DNA of 64,000 nucleotides, from contig NZ_JAFFIX010000031.1 in the NCBI RefSeq assembly GCF_016916835.1, positions 1-64,000 on the forward strand. Direction: 5' to 3'. Shown one piece after another: positions 1 through 9,600 of the stretch. Every line of letters begins with the position of its first letter. Position 1 is the first letter of the stretch. Made by a program: the position numbers and the translations under genes. A model generated the notes under the pieces. That model saw only the letters and a program-made list of their open reading frames with translations, ran no database searches and was not told where the DNA came from. Origin of the DNA: Actinacidiphila bryophytorum (lineage in GTDB: Bacteria; Actinomycetota; Actinomycetes; Streptomycetales; Streptomycetaceae).

Positions 1-312
1 TCCGTTGCCGAGCGCCGCGTAGCCGGTCTGGTACGTCCTGGTGTACTCGCGCACGTCCGGCCAGGCCACGATCCCGGTGTTCGACGGCGACGGCGGCTGG
101 CCGCCGTTGGCGCTCCAGTGCCACCAGGTGTTGATGGGGGCGCCGTCGCCGATGCAGGCGAACCAGCCCTGGTATCCGACGGTGACCTTGCCGACCACGT
201 CCCCCGGCCCGCTGGCCGCGGACGCTGTGGCGGCGGTGCCCAGGGTGCCGAGGGCCGCGGCGGCGGCAGTGCCCGCTGCGGTGCCGATGAACGTACGACG
301 CGTAACTGACAT
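1..312 (-). CDS. Secreted GH71/GH99-like hydrolase, N-terminal part only
   Basis: The gene runs off the left edge; only 104 codons are visible. The protein opens with a twin-arginine signal (MSVTRRTFIGTAAG) followed by an Ala-rich hydrophobic stretch ending near ASA at residue 33, so export by Tat is likely. The mature start (VGKVTVGYQGWFAC, then NTWWHWS and a WPDVREYT segment) resembles Streptomyces secreted proteins of the glycoside hydrolase 71/99-like group. The ATG at 312-310 is preceded by GGAGA at 6 nt. A DasR-like box and a -35/-10 pair lie about 260-300 bp upstream, so amino-sugar control is likely. The substrate cannot be told from this fragment. Confidence 0.75.
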   Translation of the reverse strand, partial: MSVTRRTFIGTAAGTAAAAALGTLGTAATASAASGPGDVVGKVTVGYQGWFACIGDGAPINTWWHWSANGGQPPSPSNTGIVAWPDVREYTRTYQTGYAALGNG

Positions 313-379
313 GGCTGTCTCCGAACGGCGGCGCTCGGCGCGGTCGGCCGGGCGCGACGGTGGACTGAGCGCACGGAAA

Positions 380-409
380 CCTGCTGCTTCAAGCTTCAAC
401 TTCAACAGG
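380..409 (-). repeat. Triple TTGAAG repeat in the leader of the GH99-like gene
   Basis: Three CTTCAA units (387-392, 394-399, 400-405) stand nearly head to tail and are bracketed by CCTGCTG (380-386) and CAACAGG (403-409), an imperfect inverted repeat. They lie about 70 nt before the ATG of the leftmost gene, inside its predicted transcript. They could be a second operator or a structured leader; nothing in the sequence decides. Confidence 0.4.
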
Positions 410-427
410 TGAACCCAGTGCCCCGCG

Positions 428-458
428 CGCGGCCGTGGCGCGGTGCGCCACGGCCGCG
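428..458. other. Perfect 14-bp hairpin with triloop
   Basis: CGCGGCCGTGGCGC (428-441) and its exact complement (445-458) are separated by three bases. The hairpin is between the stop of the aldo/keto reductase (701) and the ATG of the GH99-like gene (312), both read leftward. It may terminate the reductase transcript. If transcription starts at the DasR-flanked promoter near 560, it would instead lie in the 5' leader of the hydrolase. There is no T-run on either side. Confidence 0.6.
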
Positions 459-566
459 GTGGAATCCGCTTGTTTCGGGCTGACTTGCGGTGGGGGGAGG
501 TGCGCGCAGTCCCATGACACGCACCACGCTGAGCACTTCCGAAAGCGCGGTTTCAGGTACGCAGGG

Positions 567-610
567 ATTCAACTGCTGAAACAAACATCCCGTCAAGGGT
601 CCAGACCAGA
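567..610 (-). promoter_or_regulatory. DasR-type operator abutting a promoter, leftward
   Basis: On the minus strand a box centred on GGTCTGGACC (598-607) matches the core of the DasR element (ACTGGTCTAGACCAGT). It is followed directly by TTGACG (596-591), an 18-bp spacer and TTGAAT (572-567). The order and contact between box and -35 are the same as at the chitinase promoter (12399-12440). DasR is the GntR-family repressor of chitin and N-acetylglucosamine genes in Streptomyces; binding here is inferred. Confidence 0.65.
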
Positions 611-700
611 CACGCGAATTGTCCGCAAAGCGCAGCATTCACGAGACCGATACCGCCATTGCACCCTCTGCAATAACGGCAAAAGATCGGATGAGTTCAT

Positions 701-1612
701 TCACGACTTGTCGGACGCCACGGGCCCCGCCGCGTTCAGCAGTGCCATGTCCTGCCCGGTGAGCCGCAGTGCTCCAGCGGCCACGTTCTCCACCAGGTGG
801 TCCGGGTCGCCGGTGCCGGGAATGGCCAGCACGTGCGGCCCCTGCTGGAGCGTCCAGGCCAGCCTGACCTGCGCTGCCGACACCCCGTGCGCGCGGGCGA
901 CCGACGCGACCTGCTCGCTGCTGTCCGCGCCCGCCCCGCTCTCCCTGCCCTTGCCCGCGATGGAGTAGAAGGGCACGAAGGCGATGCCCAGTTCACCGCA
1001 CTCCCGCAGTACGTCCGCGCTGCGCGAGCGGTCGTCGAGGCCGAAGAGGTTCTGCACGCACACCACGGTCGCCACCGCGCGGGCGTCGGCGAGCTGCGCA
1101 CTGGTGACGTTGGAGACCCCCAGATGGCGGATCAGCCCGGCGGCCTGCAGCTCGGCCAGTGCGCCGAAGTGCTCGGCGACCTCCACCGAGGGCAGGACCC
1201 GCAGGTTGACCAGGTCCAGGTGGTCGCGGCCGAGCTGCCGCAGGTTCTCCTCGACCTGGCCGCGCAGCTGGTCGGGCCTGGCCAGCGGCAGCCACTGCCC
1301 CGACGGGTCGCGGCCCGGGCCGACCTTGGTGGCGATGACCAGGTCGTCCGGGTAGGGCGCGAGCGCCCGGCCGATCAGCTCGTTCGCCGAGCGGAGCGAG
1401 GAGAAGTAGAAGGCGGCGGTGTCGATGTGGTTGACGCCCAGTTCGACGGCGCGGCGCAGCACCGCGATCGAGCGTTCGCGGTCGCTGGGCACACCCAGGT
1501 CGAAGGCGGCACTGCCCGTCAGGCGCATGGCGCCGAAGCCGATACGGTGCACCGTCAGATCGCCGAGCTGCCGGCTGCCGGAAGCCGCGGCGGTGATGGT
1601 CCGTGAGGCCAT
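701..1612 (-). CDS. Aldo/keto reductase
   Basis: A 303-aa NAD(P)H-dependent oxidoreductase of the AKR fold. Visible family motifs are the GFGAMR opening, HIDTAAFY (Asp64 and Tyr69) and IATKVG (Lys96). The usual active-site His after the fourth strand is replaced: the segment reads LDLVNLRV, with Arg138 at that place, as in the YdbC-like branch. I chose the ATG at 1612 (MASRTI) because GAGAGG lies about 10 nt upstream; a longer reading to 1657 adds 15 residues with no better site. It is divergent from the SpoIIE phosphatase gene. The substrate is unknown. Confidence 0.85.
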   Translation of the reverse strand: MASRTITAAASGSRQLGDLTVHRIGFGAMRLTGSAAFDLGVPSDRERSIAVLRRAVELGVNHIDTAAFYFSSLRSANELIGRALAPYPDDLVIATKVGPGRDPSGQWLPLARPDQLRGQVEENLRQLGRDHLDLVNLRVLPSVEVAEHFGALAELQAAGLIRHLGVSNVTSAQLADARAVATVVCVQNLFGLDDRSRSADVLRECGELGIAFVPFYSIAGKGRESGAGADSSEQVASVARAHGVSAAQVRLAWTLQQGPHVLAIPGTGDPDHLVENVAAGALRLTGQDMALLNAAGPVASDKS

Positions 1613-1818
1613 GGATGATCGATTTCCTCTCGTAGCGGAGACCGGAGTATCGCCCACCGGCCGCCGCGCCGGGAATGCCCCGCTGGACAGGCAATTGTCA
1701 CAGCGGAAACGGGAACGATCAGGCCCTGCCGGGAGTTGGATCCAGTAGCCGGGGGCGCGGTCGGCCCCTCGTCGGCGGCAGCGCGGTATTTCCGGTTCGC
1801 CCCGATACGCTCGGCGAT

Positions 1819-2928
1819 GTGACGACGACCGAGCAGCTCAGGCGCCGCCGCCCGGCCCCCCGCCGGAGCGGCCGCGCCCCGATGGCGCCGATCGTGCTGA
1901 CCGTGGTGGTCGGCGCTGTGGCCCTCGCCACGCCCAGGGACTTCGCCGTCAGCCGGCTGCTGCCCGCCGCCCCCGCACTGGCCGCCTCGATGTGGTCGGT
2001 CAGCGCCACCGTGGGCCTCGGGCTGCTCGCCCTGGTCGTGGTCGTCACCATCGAGGTGCTCTACCACCAGTCCGCCACCTGGTTCACCGGCGGCGCCCTC
2101 GCCGCCGTCACCGCCTGCGCCGGCTACGCCAGCCACATCAGGCTGCAGCGCGAGCGCGCCCTGTACGACGTCCGCTCGGTCGCCGAGGCCGCCCAGTCGG
2201 TGGTGCTGCGACCGCTGCCGCAGCGGATCTGCGGTGTCGCCATCGAGACGCTGTACGTGGCCGCCGCCGCGCAGGCCAGGATCGGCGGCGACCTCTACGA
2301 GGCCGTCGACACCCGGCACGGCCTGCGGGTGATGATCGGCGACGTGCGCGGCAAGGGCCTCGCCGCGGTCGGCGCGGCAGGCGCGGTGGTCAACTCCTTC
2401 CGCGAGGCCGCCTACGACGAACCCGACCTGGCGGCGCTCGCCCGGCGGATGGACACCAGCATGGGCCGCTACAGCGCCACCTTCCCCACCTCGGAGTCCG
2501 CCGAGCGGTTCGCCACCGCCGTACTCGCCCAGATCCCGCACGGCGGCGGCGAGGCGACCGTCCTCAACTGCGGCCACCCGCCGCCGATCCTGATGCGCGG
2601 CACGGACGTCCGCGCCCTCGAACCGTCCGCACCGTCACCGCCGCTGAACATGGCCGGGCTGATCGGCGGCGACTACACCGTCGACACCGTGCCGCTCGCC
2701 CCCGGCGACCGGCTGCTGCTCTACACCGACGGCGTCACCGAGACCCGCAACCGCTCGGGCTCCTTCTTCCCGCTGGTGGCCTGGCTGGGCCGGCAGGGCG
2801 CGGCCCCGCCGCGCCGGCTGCTCGACGAGCTGCACGAGCAGCTGCTGCGCTTCAGCGGCGGCGGCCTGGACGACGACATCGCGGCGCTGGTCGTACGCGT
2901 CGAGCCCGCGGGCGACCAGCAGGCCTGA
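1819..2928 (+). CDS. SpoIIE-family PP2C-type serine phosphatase, membrane-bound
   Basis: A 369-aa protein. Hydrophobic stretches between about residues 20 and 105 predict two to three membrane spans. A SpoIIE/PP2C domain fills about 130-365, with the metal-binding signatures IGGDLYEA and GDVRGKG, then LNCGHPPPI, LLYTDGVTE and DDDIAALVV. Such proteins dephosphorylate Ser/Thr residues, often on anti-sigma-factor antagonists. There is no kinase or STAS partner next door. The GTG at 1819 is preferred because upstream in-frame sequence reads as non-coding. A GC-rich hairpin follows the stop. Confidence 0.88.
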   Translation: MTTTEQLRRRRPAPRRSGRAPMAPIVLTVVVGAVALATPRDFAVSRLLPAAPALAASMWSVSATVGLGLLALVVVVTIEVLYHQSATWFTGGALAAVTACAGYASHIRLQRERALYDVRSVAEAAQSVVLRPLPQRICGVAIETLYVAAAAQARIGGDLYEAVDTRHGLRVMIGDVRGKGLAAVGAAGAVVNSFREAAYDEPDLAALARRMDTSMGRYSATFPTSESAERFATAVLAQIPHGGGEATVLNCGHPPPILMRGTDVRALEPSAPSPPLNMAGLIGGDYTVDTVPLAPGDRLLLYTDGVTETRNRSGSFFPLVAWLGRQGAAPPRRLLDELHEQLLRFSGGGLDDDIAALVVRVEPAGDQQA

Positions 2929-2935
2929 CGGCAGG

Positions 2936-2976
2936 GCCGCCGCCCGCCCCTGGCGGTGTCCGCGCGGGGCGGCGGC
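2936..2976 (+). terminator. Hairpin after the SpoIIE phosphatase gene
   Basis: GCCGCCGCCC (2936-2945) pairs exactly with GGGCGGCGGC (2967-2976) around a 21-nt loop, starting 8 nt after the TGA. No T-run follows, which is usual for this group. Confidence 0.5.
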
Positions 2977-3034
2977 AGGCGAGGGATGCTGGAAGTGAGC
3001 CGGTTTCGGGAGTCAGCTTTCGGGAGGCGGGCGT

Positions 3035-3856
3035 ATGCCGAACATGGGAATCGCCATCGTGCGGCAGTACGAGCGAGGGGTCGTGTTCCGGCTCGGCCGG
3101 CTGCGCGGCATCCGCAGACCGGGCATCCACTTCATGATCCCCTTCTCCGACCGCATGTGGAAGGTCAGCCTGCGGACGGTCACCATGCCCGTACCGTCAC
3201 AGCAGGTGATCACCCAGGACAACGTGTCGATCGGCGTGGCGGCGGTGGCGTACTTCCGCCGGGTGGACGCGGTCAAGGCGATCGTGGAGATCGAGAACGT
3301 CGCCCAGGCCGTCGGCCAGATCGCGCAGACCACGGTCCGCAACATCGTCGGCCGCTCGCTGCTCGACCAGGTGCTCACCGACACCCAGACGCTGAACCTG
3401 GCCATCCGGGAGATCCTCGACAACATCACCCAGCAGTGGGGTGTGCAGGTCTTCCTCGTCGAGCTCAAGGACATCGAGCTGCCCACGAGCATGCAGCGGG
3501 CGATGGCCCGGCAGGCCGAGGCCGAGCGCGAGAAGCGGGCGAAGATCATCGCGGCAGAGGGCGAGGCGCTCAGCGCCGGGCGGCTCGCCGAGGCGGCCGA
3601 CGTCATCGCCGACCACCCGGTCGCCCTCCAGCTGCGCAACCTGCAGATCCTCGCCGAGATCGCGGCGGAGAAGAACAGCACCATCGTCTTCCCCGCGCAG
3701 CTCCTGGACAGCGCCCGGGCCGTCACCCAGTTCGTGGAGGCCCAGGGCAACCCGGGGTCCGACACCCCGCTGCCGAGGATCGACCCGGCGGCGGACACCC
3801 CGGCCGTCGAACCCCCGGACCCCGACACCCCGCCGCAGATCAACCCGGGGGAGTGA
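3035..3856 (+). CDS. Slipin (SPFH/Band 7 family protein)
   Basis: A 273-aa stomatin/slipin-like protein. Family hallmarks are visible in order: [32 protein letters not shown], the [22 protein letters not shown] coiled-coil start, then [11 protein letters not shown]. The C-terminus is Pro/Asp-rich and probably disordered. Oddly, the N-terminal membrane hairpin normal in slipins is missing: the domain starts within five residues of the Met. GGAGG lies 7 nt before the ATG, so the start is firm. Family members scaffold membrane microdomains; how this one reaches the membrane is unclear. It follows the phosphatase by 106 bp. Confidence 0.85.
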   Translation: MPNMGIAIVRQYERGVVFRLGRLRGIRRPGIHFMIPFSDRMWKVSLRTVTMPVPSQQVITQDNVSIGVAAVAYFRRVDAVKAIVEIENVAQAVGQIAQTTVRNIVGRSLLDQVLTDTQTLNLAIREILDNITQQWGVQVFLVELKDIELPTSMQRAMARQAEAEREKRAKIIAAEGEALSAGRLAEAADVIADHPVALQLRNLQILAEIAAEKNSTIVFPAQLLDSARAVTQFVEAQGNPGSDTPLPRIDPAADTPAVEPPDPDTPPQINPGE

Positions 3857-3881
3857 CCGGGGGCGCCCGCGCTTGTAGCGT
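3853..3881 (+). promoter_or_regulatory. Promoter of a leaderless methyltransferase gene
   Basis: GTGACC (3853-3858), a 17-bp spacer and TAGCGT (3876-3881) end 7 nt before the ATG at 3889, and no ribosome site is present. The transcript should begin at or next to the start codon. Confidence 0.55.
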
Positions 3882-3888
3882 CGGCCCC

Positions 3889-4620
3889 ATGGCAGACGAG
3901 GCCTTCGCACACCAGCGGCTCGCTCCCCTCTACGACCCCCTCGACCCCGACCGCAGCGACCTGGACGCCTACCTCGCGCTCGCCGGCGAGCTGGGCGCCC
4001 GGCGGGTCCTGGACATCGGCTGCGGCACCGGCACCTTCGCCCTGCTGCTGGCCGGCCGCGGCATCGACGTCACCGGCCTCGACCCGGCCCGCGCCTCGAT
4101 CGAGGTGGCACAGGCCAAGCCGGGCGCCGAGCGTGTGCGCTGGATCTGCGGGGACGCCACCGCACTGCCGCCGCTGCGGGCCGACCTCGCCACCATGACC
4201 GGCAATGTCGCCCAGGCCATCACCGACCCCGGCATGTGGCAGCAGACCCTGCAAGGCGCCCACCGGGCGCTGCGGCCCGGCGGCCACCTGGTCTTCGAGA
4301 CCCGCGACCCCGCACGGCGCGCCTGGGAGGAGTGGAATCGCGCGGCCTCCGAGCGCGTCACGCACATACCGGGCGTCGGCGAGGTTCGCACCTGGTACGA
4401 CCTGCTCGACGTCACCCTGCCGCTGGTCACCTTCCGGGCGACCTTCGTCTTCGGCGCCGACGGGCAGACCCTGACCTCCGACTCGACCCTGCGCTTCCGC
4501 GAGCGCACGGAGATCGAGGCGGACCTGGCGGAACACGGCTTCGCCGTACGGGAGGTGCGGGACGCGCCCGACCGGCCGGGCCGGGAGTTCGTCATGGTGG
4601 CGCAACGGCCGCGGGAGTGA
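3889..4620 (+). CDS. Class I SAM-dependent methyltransferase
   Basis: A 243-aa protein with a Rossmann methyltransferase core. Motif I is VLDIGCGTGTFA near residues 41-52, an acidic end of strand 2 follows in VTGLDP, and the post-core strand is RALRPGGHLVFETRDP. The C-terminal third (TWYDLLDVTLP onward, ending REFVMVAQRP) matches the small-molecule methyltransferase type in which a beta-rich cap follows the core. It begins 32 bp after the slipin stop and appears leaderless. The substrate is not predictable. Confidence 0.85.
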   Translation: MADEAFAHQRLAPLYDPLDPDRSDLDAYLALAGELGARRVLDIGCGTGTFALLLAGRGIDVTGLDPARASIEVAQAKPGAERVRWICGDATALPPLRADLATMTGNVAQAITDPGMWQQTLQGAHRALRPGGHLVFETRDPARRAWEEWNRAASERVTHIPGVGEVRTWYDLLDVTLPLVTFRATFVFGADGQTLTSDSTLRFRERTEIEADLAEHGFAVREVRDAPDRPGREFVMVAQRPRE

Positions 4621-4725
4621 CGGGCGGTCAGACCGCTGCCCCGTCCGGCGGTTGCGCTCTGTGATAATCGTGGCGGGTCCAGGGCGCTCTGGACGCCCCG
4701 CAAGCCGAGCCGCCGGAGGCCGCCG

Positions 4726-6144
4726 TTGCCGTCGCTGTACGACTTCGCCACCTGGGGGCCGCTGCTGCGGATCCTGCGGGCCGACAACGCCGAGCGCCTC
4801 GCGGTGCCCGGGGGAGAGGTGTCGGGGCTGATCGGGCGGGGCGGCTGGAGCCTTCCCACCCGCCCGCGGGCACCGCGGCCCGGGCAGGCGCTGCTGATCT
4901 CCGACATGCCCGAGTTCGACGCGGCGGACCTGGTCGTCGACGCGCTGACCGCGTCGGGCACCGACCACCTGGCCTTCACCGCCGCCATCTCGCCGGACGG
5001 GGCGGCGGTGCTCCACCTGCTCGGCCCCAGCCCTGCCGTCCAGCCCGCCCTGAGCGGGCCGCACCCCGGGGCGATGATCCTCGTGGAGGGCGCGGCCCCC
5101 GCGCCCTGGCACCGGCTGCCCGCACCGGTCCCCGGCGCCGCACCGGCCGCCTCTGCCGATCCCGTCCTGCTCGAACGGACGCTGCGCGAACGGCTCCCGG
5201 GCGCCGTCGGCGCCACAGACGCGGAGATCGCCGCAGCGCAGGCCCGCCTCGGAGTACCCTTCCCCGAAGAGCTGGCGGCGCTCTACCGGGTCACCCGGGG
5301 CAGGGCAGAGGACTGGCCGGAGTACGCGGCGGCCGGCCGTGCGGCGGACGCGGTCGGCTGCGAGGTCCTCCCGCTGGACGAGCTGCACGTCGCCGACGCG
5401 GCGTCCCGCCCCTTCCGGTGGGAGTCCGCCGCCACCGCTGCGCTGACCCAGGCGCCGGGCGCCGCCGTGCAGGCACTGGTGGGCTCGCCCGGCTGGATCG
5501 CCTTCGCCGACAACGGCGCGGGCGACCGGCTCGCCGTCGACCTGACGCCCGGGCCGGGCGGGCACCTCGGCCAGATCGTCGTCATCCCGCACCAGCAGGA
5601 CACCGGCGCCTGCCTGCTCGCCGACTCGCTCACCGACCTCGTGGTCAAGGCGCGCACCGACGAGTACGAACCGTACGAGTCCCCGGCCGGCCAGGCCCCC
5701 GCGGTCGCCGAGGTCCGCACCCGCGGCCTGCCGGACGTCGAGGCGGCAGCCCACCCCGACCTCGAAGTGCTCCGCATCGGCGCACGGAACGGCCCGCCCC
5801 TCAGCCTCGCCCCCGTCACCGCCCTGCCCCGCCTGCGCACCCTGGCCGCCCACCCCGGCGCCCTCGCCGACCCCCTGGAGATCGCCCGGCTGACGGGCCT
5901 TGAGTACCTGGAGATCGCCCCTGAGGACTGGCGCGCCCTGCTCGACGCCAACGCCGTCCCCCGCACCCTCGCCGCCGCGTCCGTCCACATCCACGGCGCC
6001 CGCCAGGTCCTCCCGGTGGTGGACCTCGTCAACGAGATCCTCGCCCTGTGGCACCGCCCGCCGATCCCCCGCACCACCGTCACGGGCCACCTCGGCGCGG
6101 CCCCGCCCGCCGGAAGCGGCGGGCGGCGGGCACGAACCCGGTGA
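4726..6144 (+). CDS. SUKH-domain (SMI1/KNR4-like) protein
   Basis: A 472-aa protein starting at a TTG with GGAGG 6 nt upstream (4715-4719), so the rare start is well supported. Residues about 165-300 hold a SUKH core: EIAAAQARLGVPFPEELAAL, then SPGWIAFADNGAGDRLAVDL and a beta-rich end. The N-terminal 140 residues and the C-terminal 160 (DVEAAAHPDLEVLRIG onward, vaguely leucine-rich) are not recognised. SUKH proteins are often immunity proteins of polymorphic toxins or parts of conflict systems. That fits its position 76 bp ahead of the Trypco1/trypsin-NACHT pair, but a joint role is inference. Confidence 0.75.
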   Translation: MPSLYDFATWGPLLRILRADNAERLAVPGGEVSGLIGRGGWSLPTRPRAPRPGQALLISDMPEFDAADLVVDALTASGTDHLAFTAAISPDGAAVLHLLGPSPAVQPALSGPHPGAMILVEGAAPAPWHRLPAPVPGAAPAASADPVLLERTLRERLPGAVGATDAEIAAAQARLGVPFPEELAALYRVTRGRAEDWPEYAAAGRAADAVGCEVLPLDELHVADAASRPFRWESAATAALTQAPGAAVQALVGSPGWIAFADNGAGDRLAVDLTPGPGGHLGQIVVIPHQQDTGACLLADSLTDLVVKARTDEYEPYESPAGQAPAVAEVRTRGLPDVEAAAHPDLEVLRIGARNGPPLSLAPVTALPRLRTLAAHPGALADPLEIARLTGLEYLEIAPEDWRALLDANAVPRTLAAASVHIHGARQVLPVVDLVNEILALWHRPPIPRTTVTGHLGAAPPAGSGGRRARTR

Positions 6145-6184
6145 CGTCGGACCCGTTCCGCGGACGGGGGCCGGGGCGGGGTCC

Positions 6185-6190
6185 TACGCT
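6185..6190 (+). promoter_or_regulatory. Possible -10 element before the Trypco1 gene
   Basis: TACGCT sits 30 nt before the GTG of the Trypco1 gene, in the 76-bp gap after the SUKH stop. No convincing -35 is visible at 17 bp, so the pair may have its own promoter or be read through from the SUKH gene. Confidence 0.3.
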
Positions 6191-6220
6191 CTGCGGTAGC
6201 CGGGGACGACAGGGGGATTC

Positions 6221-6601
6221 GTGCGCTTCGTGGACTTCACCTTCGACGACGGGACGTCGGTGCTGGTGCGGGTGTCGCCGGGGCCGGGAGACGGCGCCGG
6301 GGAATGGGAGGGCGACACCGCGGTCGGTCCCGTGGGCGTCGGCAGCGGTGCGGTCCGGCGGGTGGGGCGTGAGCTGGAGCGTGCGTTCGCCCCGCTGGTG
6401 CCGGTGCTCGAAGGGATACGCGGCCAGGCCCGGCGGATGCAGGACGCACCGGACGAGCTGTCCGTGCAGTTCGGGGTGCAGTTCACCTCGGGGCTGAAAC
6501 TGGCCGTGGTGGGCTCGATGGAGGCGACCTTCACCGTCACGGCGACCTGGCGGGGTGAGACCCCGCAGGCGGGCGCGGGCGACGACGGTGCTGGAGGCTG
6601 A
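6221..6601 (+). CDS. Trypsin-co-occurring domain protein (Trypco1, CU044_2847 type)
   Basis: A 126-aa protein made almost entirely of a trypsin-co-occurring domain: MRFVDFTFDDGTSVLVRV, a central helix (VRRVGRELERAFAPLV), then the conserved end ELSVQFGVQFTSGLKLAVVG followed by EATFTVTATW. Such domains are found in actinobacteria beside trypsin-like proteases and STAND ATPases in predicted conflict systems; a role as protease substrate, adaptor or sensor is suspected but not established. The GTG start has AGGGGG about 5 nt upstream. Its last 14 nt overlap the protease-NACHT gene, so the two are probably translated in a coupled way. Confidence 0.85.
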   Translation: MRFVDFTFDDGTSVLVRVSPGPGDGAGEWEGDTAVGPVGVGSGAVRRVGRELERAFAPLVPVLEGIRGQARRMQDAPDELSVQFGVQFTSGLKLAVVGSMEATFTVTATWRGETPQAGAGDDGAGG

Positions 6602-9600
6602 CGACCGGCTGCGCTCGGCCCTGGTCACCGTCCACACCCCGACCGGCCAGGTCGCCGGCGGCGGGGTGTACGTGCGGCCGGGACCGCCGGGCACCGCCCC
6701 GGTCCTGCTGACCTGCGCCCATGTCGTCAGCCTCGCCCTCGGCCGGGACGGGCTCACCGAACTCCCGCCGCAGGGCGCCCACGTCGGCCTGTCCTTCCCC
6801 GCGCTGCCCGGCATGCGGGCCGCCGCCCGCGTCACACGGTGGTGGCCGCCGCAGCCGGCGGGCGACGTGCCGGGCCGCTGGACGGGCGACGTGGCCGTAC
6901 TCGACGCGGCAGAAGCGCTCCCCGAGGGCCTGCGGGCCGTGCCGCTCGCGGTGCCGGAGCTGGGCGACCGGCTGTGGGCCTGGCGGGGCAACGGCGACCC
7001 CCGCACCGTCGTACCGCTGCGCGTCAACGGGACGGCGGGCGAATGGCTGGTGCTCCAGGCGCCGCCGACCGGTTTCGCGGTGCAGCCCGGATACAGCGGC
7101 GGGCCGCTGTGGGACCGGCGCCGGCAGGCGGTGGTCGGCCTGGTCGTCAGCGCCCACGAGCACACCGCTTTCAGCGCGACGACCACCGCGACCCCCGCCC
7201 GCCAGTGCTACGCCGTCCGCGGCGACGTCCTGCTGCGCAGGCTCGCCGACGGCCAGGCCGCGGGCGAGATGCTCGACCCGCGGCTGGTCACGCTGCTGGC
7301 GGCGCAGCGGCAGGCCGCCCGCACCTTCCCCTACCGCTCGGTCGGCCTGCACCGCGACGACCTCACCCAGGTATACGTACGCCAGCAGGTCGCGGGCGCC
7401 GAGCCGGCCCCCGTCGAGGCCCGGCTGCCGGAACCGGGGGCGGAGGACGGCGGCGGGCAGGACCACCGGCCGCCCACCACCGTCGAGGAGTTCCTGGTCC
7501 ACCACCGGCATGTGCTGGTCACAGGGCCGCCGGGCTCCGGCAAGTCCACCCTGTCGCTCCAGCTGTCGGCGGCGCCCGTCGTCCTGCCCGGCGCCCCCGG
7601 CGGCGACCGGCCGAGCGTGCTGGTCCCCGTCAGGGTGGCGGCCAGGGACCTGGCCGCCAGGCCCGAGGTGGACCTGACGGCCGGTGTCTCCGCGCTCGCC
7701 CGCAGGACCGCGCTGGCCCGCACCCAGGCCGACATCGGCGCGGGGCTGTGCGTTCCGCCGTATCCGGCGGCCGGCACCGCCTGGCTGGTGATCGTCGACG
7801 GCCTCGACGAGGTGTCGGACCCGCACGAGCGCGCGGAGCTGACCGACCGGCTGCATGCCTTCCTCGACACCGGCAGCGGCCACCAGGTGCTGGTGACGAC
7901 CCGTCCGCTGCCGCCCAGGGAGCGCGAACGCTGGCAGTCCCGCACCGACCTGCTGCACTGCGCCGTCGAACCCTTCGAGCGCGAACAGCGCCGGCAGTTC
8001 GCCCACCGCTGGTTCCGCGACGCCCACCTGGCCGACTCCTTCATCGCCAGGATCGCCGCCGCGCGCCTCGCCGACCTCGTCTCCGTCCCGCTGCTGGCCA
8101 CGGTGGCGGCGGTGGTCTTCGAGGAGGCGGCAGGCCAGGCGCTGCCCAGCACCGCCTTCGGCATGTACCAGCGGTTCGTGGCGCACCTGTACGAGTCGCG
8201 GACGGCTCCTGCCACCTTCGACCTGCGCGGCAGGCTCGCCGCCGTAGCCGGGGGAGAGCAGCTGGCCGAACGCCTCGCGACCGGGCGCATCGACCTGCTG
8301 GAGCATGTCGCGACGGCCTGGCTGGAGGGAGCCGACCTGCTCCCGGCTGCCCTGAAGCGGCTGCGCGCGACGGGCACACAGCCGTATCCGCTGCCCACCG
8401 ACTGGGCCGAGACCGTCACCGCCGTCCTCACCTCGACCGGCCTGGTCGCCCATGACGGCGCTGGGCTCGGCTTCGTGCACCGCAGCTTCGCCGAGCACCT
8501 GGCCGCGGCGGCAGAGGCCCGCAAGCTGCCTGCCCGCTTCGACCCGGACGCGCCGCCGTGGTGGGACGCCCTGCGGCACGCGATGGAAGGGTCGCCCACG
8601 GATCGCGACGCGCTCGTGCACCGGGCGCTGCTGGCCGACGCCGACGGCCTGCTGGACTGGCTGCTCGCCGGCAACCACAAGGCGCGCGAACTCGGCGCCC
8701 GGCTGGTCTTCGAGGGAGTGCCCAGCCGGCCCGCCCACCACACGGCGCTCGCCGAGTCGTTCGCCTACTGGGCGTACAGCGGCCACGCCGTGAACGGCGT
8801 GCAGCCCCGGCGGCACGAGGCCGTACTCGTCCGCGCCCTGGACACCGTGCGGCTCGCGCCCGCGCCCGTCCTCGACGTCCTGGAGACCCTGCTCGACCCG
8901 GACCGCTTCACCCTCCAGGTGCGCGACGCGGCGATCCGCGCGCTGCTCCGCAACGGCGAGCGCGCGGCCACCGCGACCGCCGCCCTCACCGCCGTGGTCG
9001 GTGAACGCGGGCTCACCGGGGCGCAGCGCGTACGCGCCGCCGAAATGCTCATGGACCTCGGCGGGGAGCACCGGGCCGCGGCCAGGGCGGGCCTGGACCG
9101 CATGACCGAGGAGCGGCACTGGGTACCGGCGGAGCAGCGGGAGCGGGCGGCACGCCTGGTGCGGGAGATCGACGCCGCCGCGGCCGAGGGTGCGGCGGCC
9201 GGCGGGACATCCGCGGAGGAACGCGCGGGGGAGCGGTCCCTGCTCTTCGACCTGGCGGCGCCGCCGCGCGCCCCCGGGCCGGCCGGCCGGGACGAGCCGG
9301 CCACGTCCGAGCCGCCGGCTCCCCCTCGCGCCCGCCGCAGGCGCCGACGCGTCCCCAGCTGGGACGAGATCCTCTTCGGTACGGCCCCGCTGTACACGGC
9401 GGACGACGAGGCCGCCGACCTGGACGAGGAGCCCGAGGAAGCCGCCGACCTGGACGAGGCGCCCCGCCCCACAGGACTGCCCTACCCGCTGGGGGCCGAG
9501 CTGGGCCTGCCCCCGGACGCGTCCCCCGCCGCTACGGGCACGGTCGTCAGGGCCGCCCTGCGGGCCGCGAGCGCCCCGAGCAGCCATGCGGCCGCGCAGG

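Noticed and set aside
402-638. 78-codon minus-strand frame upstream of the GH99-like gene
   Set aside because: It spans the DasR promoter and the hairpin, has weak codon bias and no ribosome site.
3013-6090. Minus-strand open frame of 1025 codons
   Set aside because: It is the complement of the slipin, methyltransferase and SUKH genes; the sequence is low-complexity Gly/Arg/Val with no domain, an effect of high GC.
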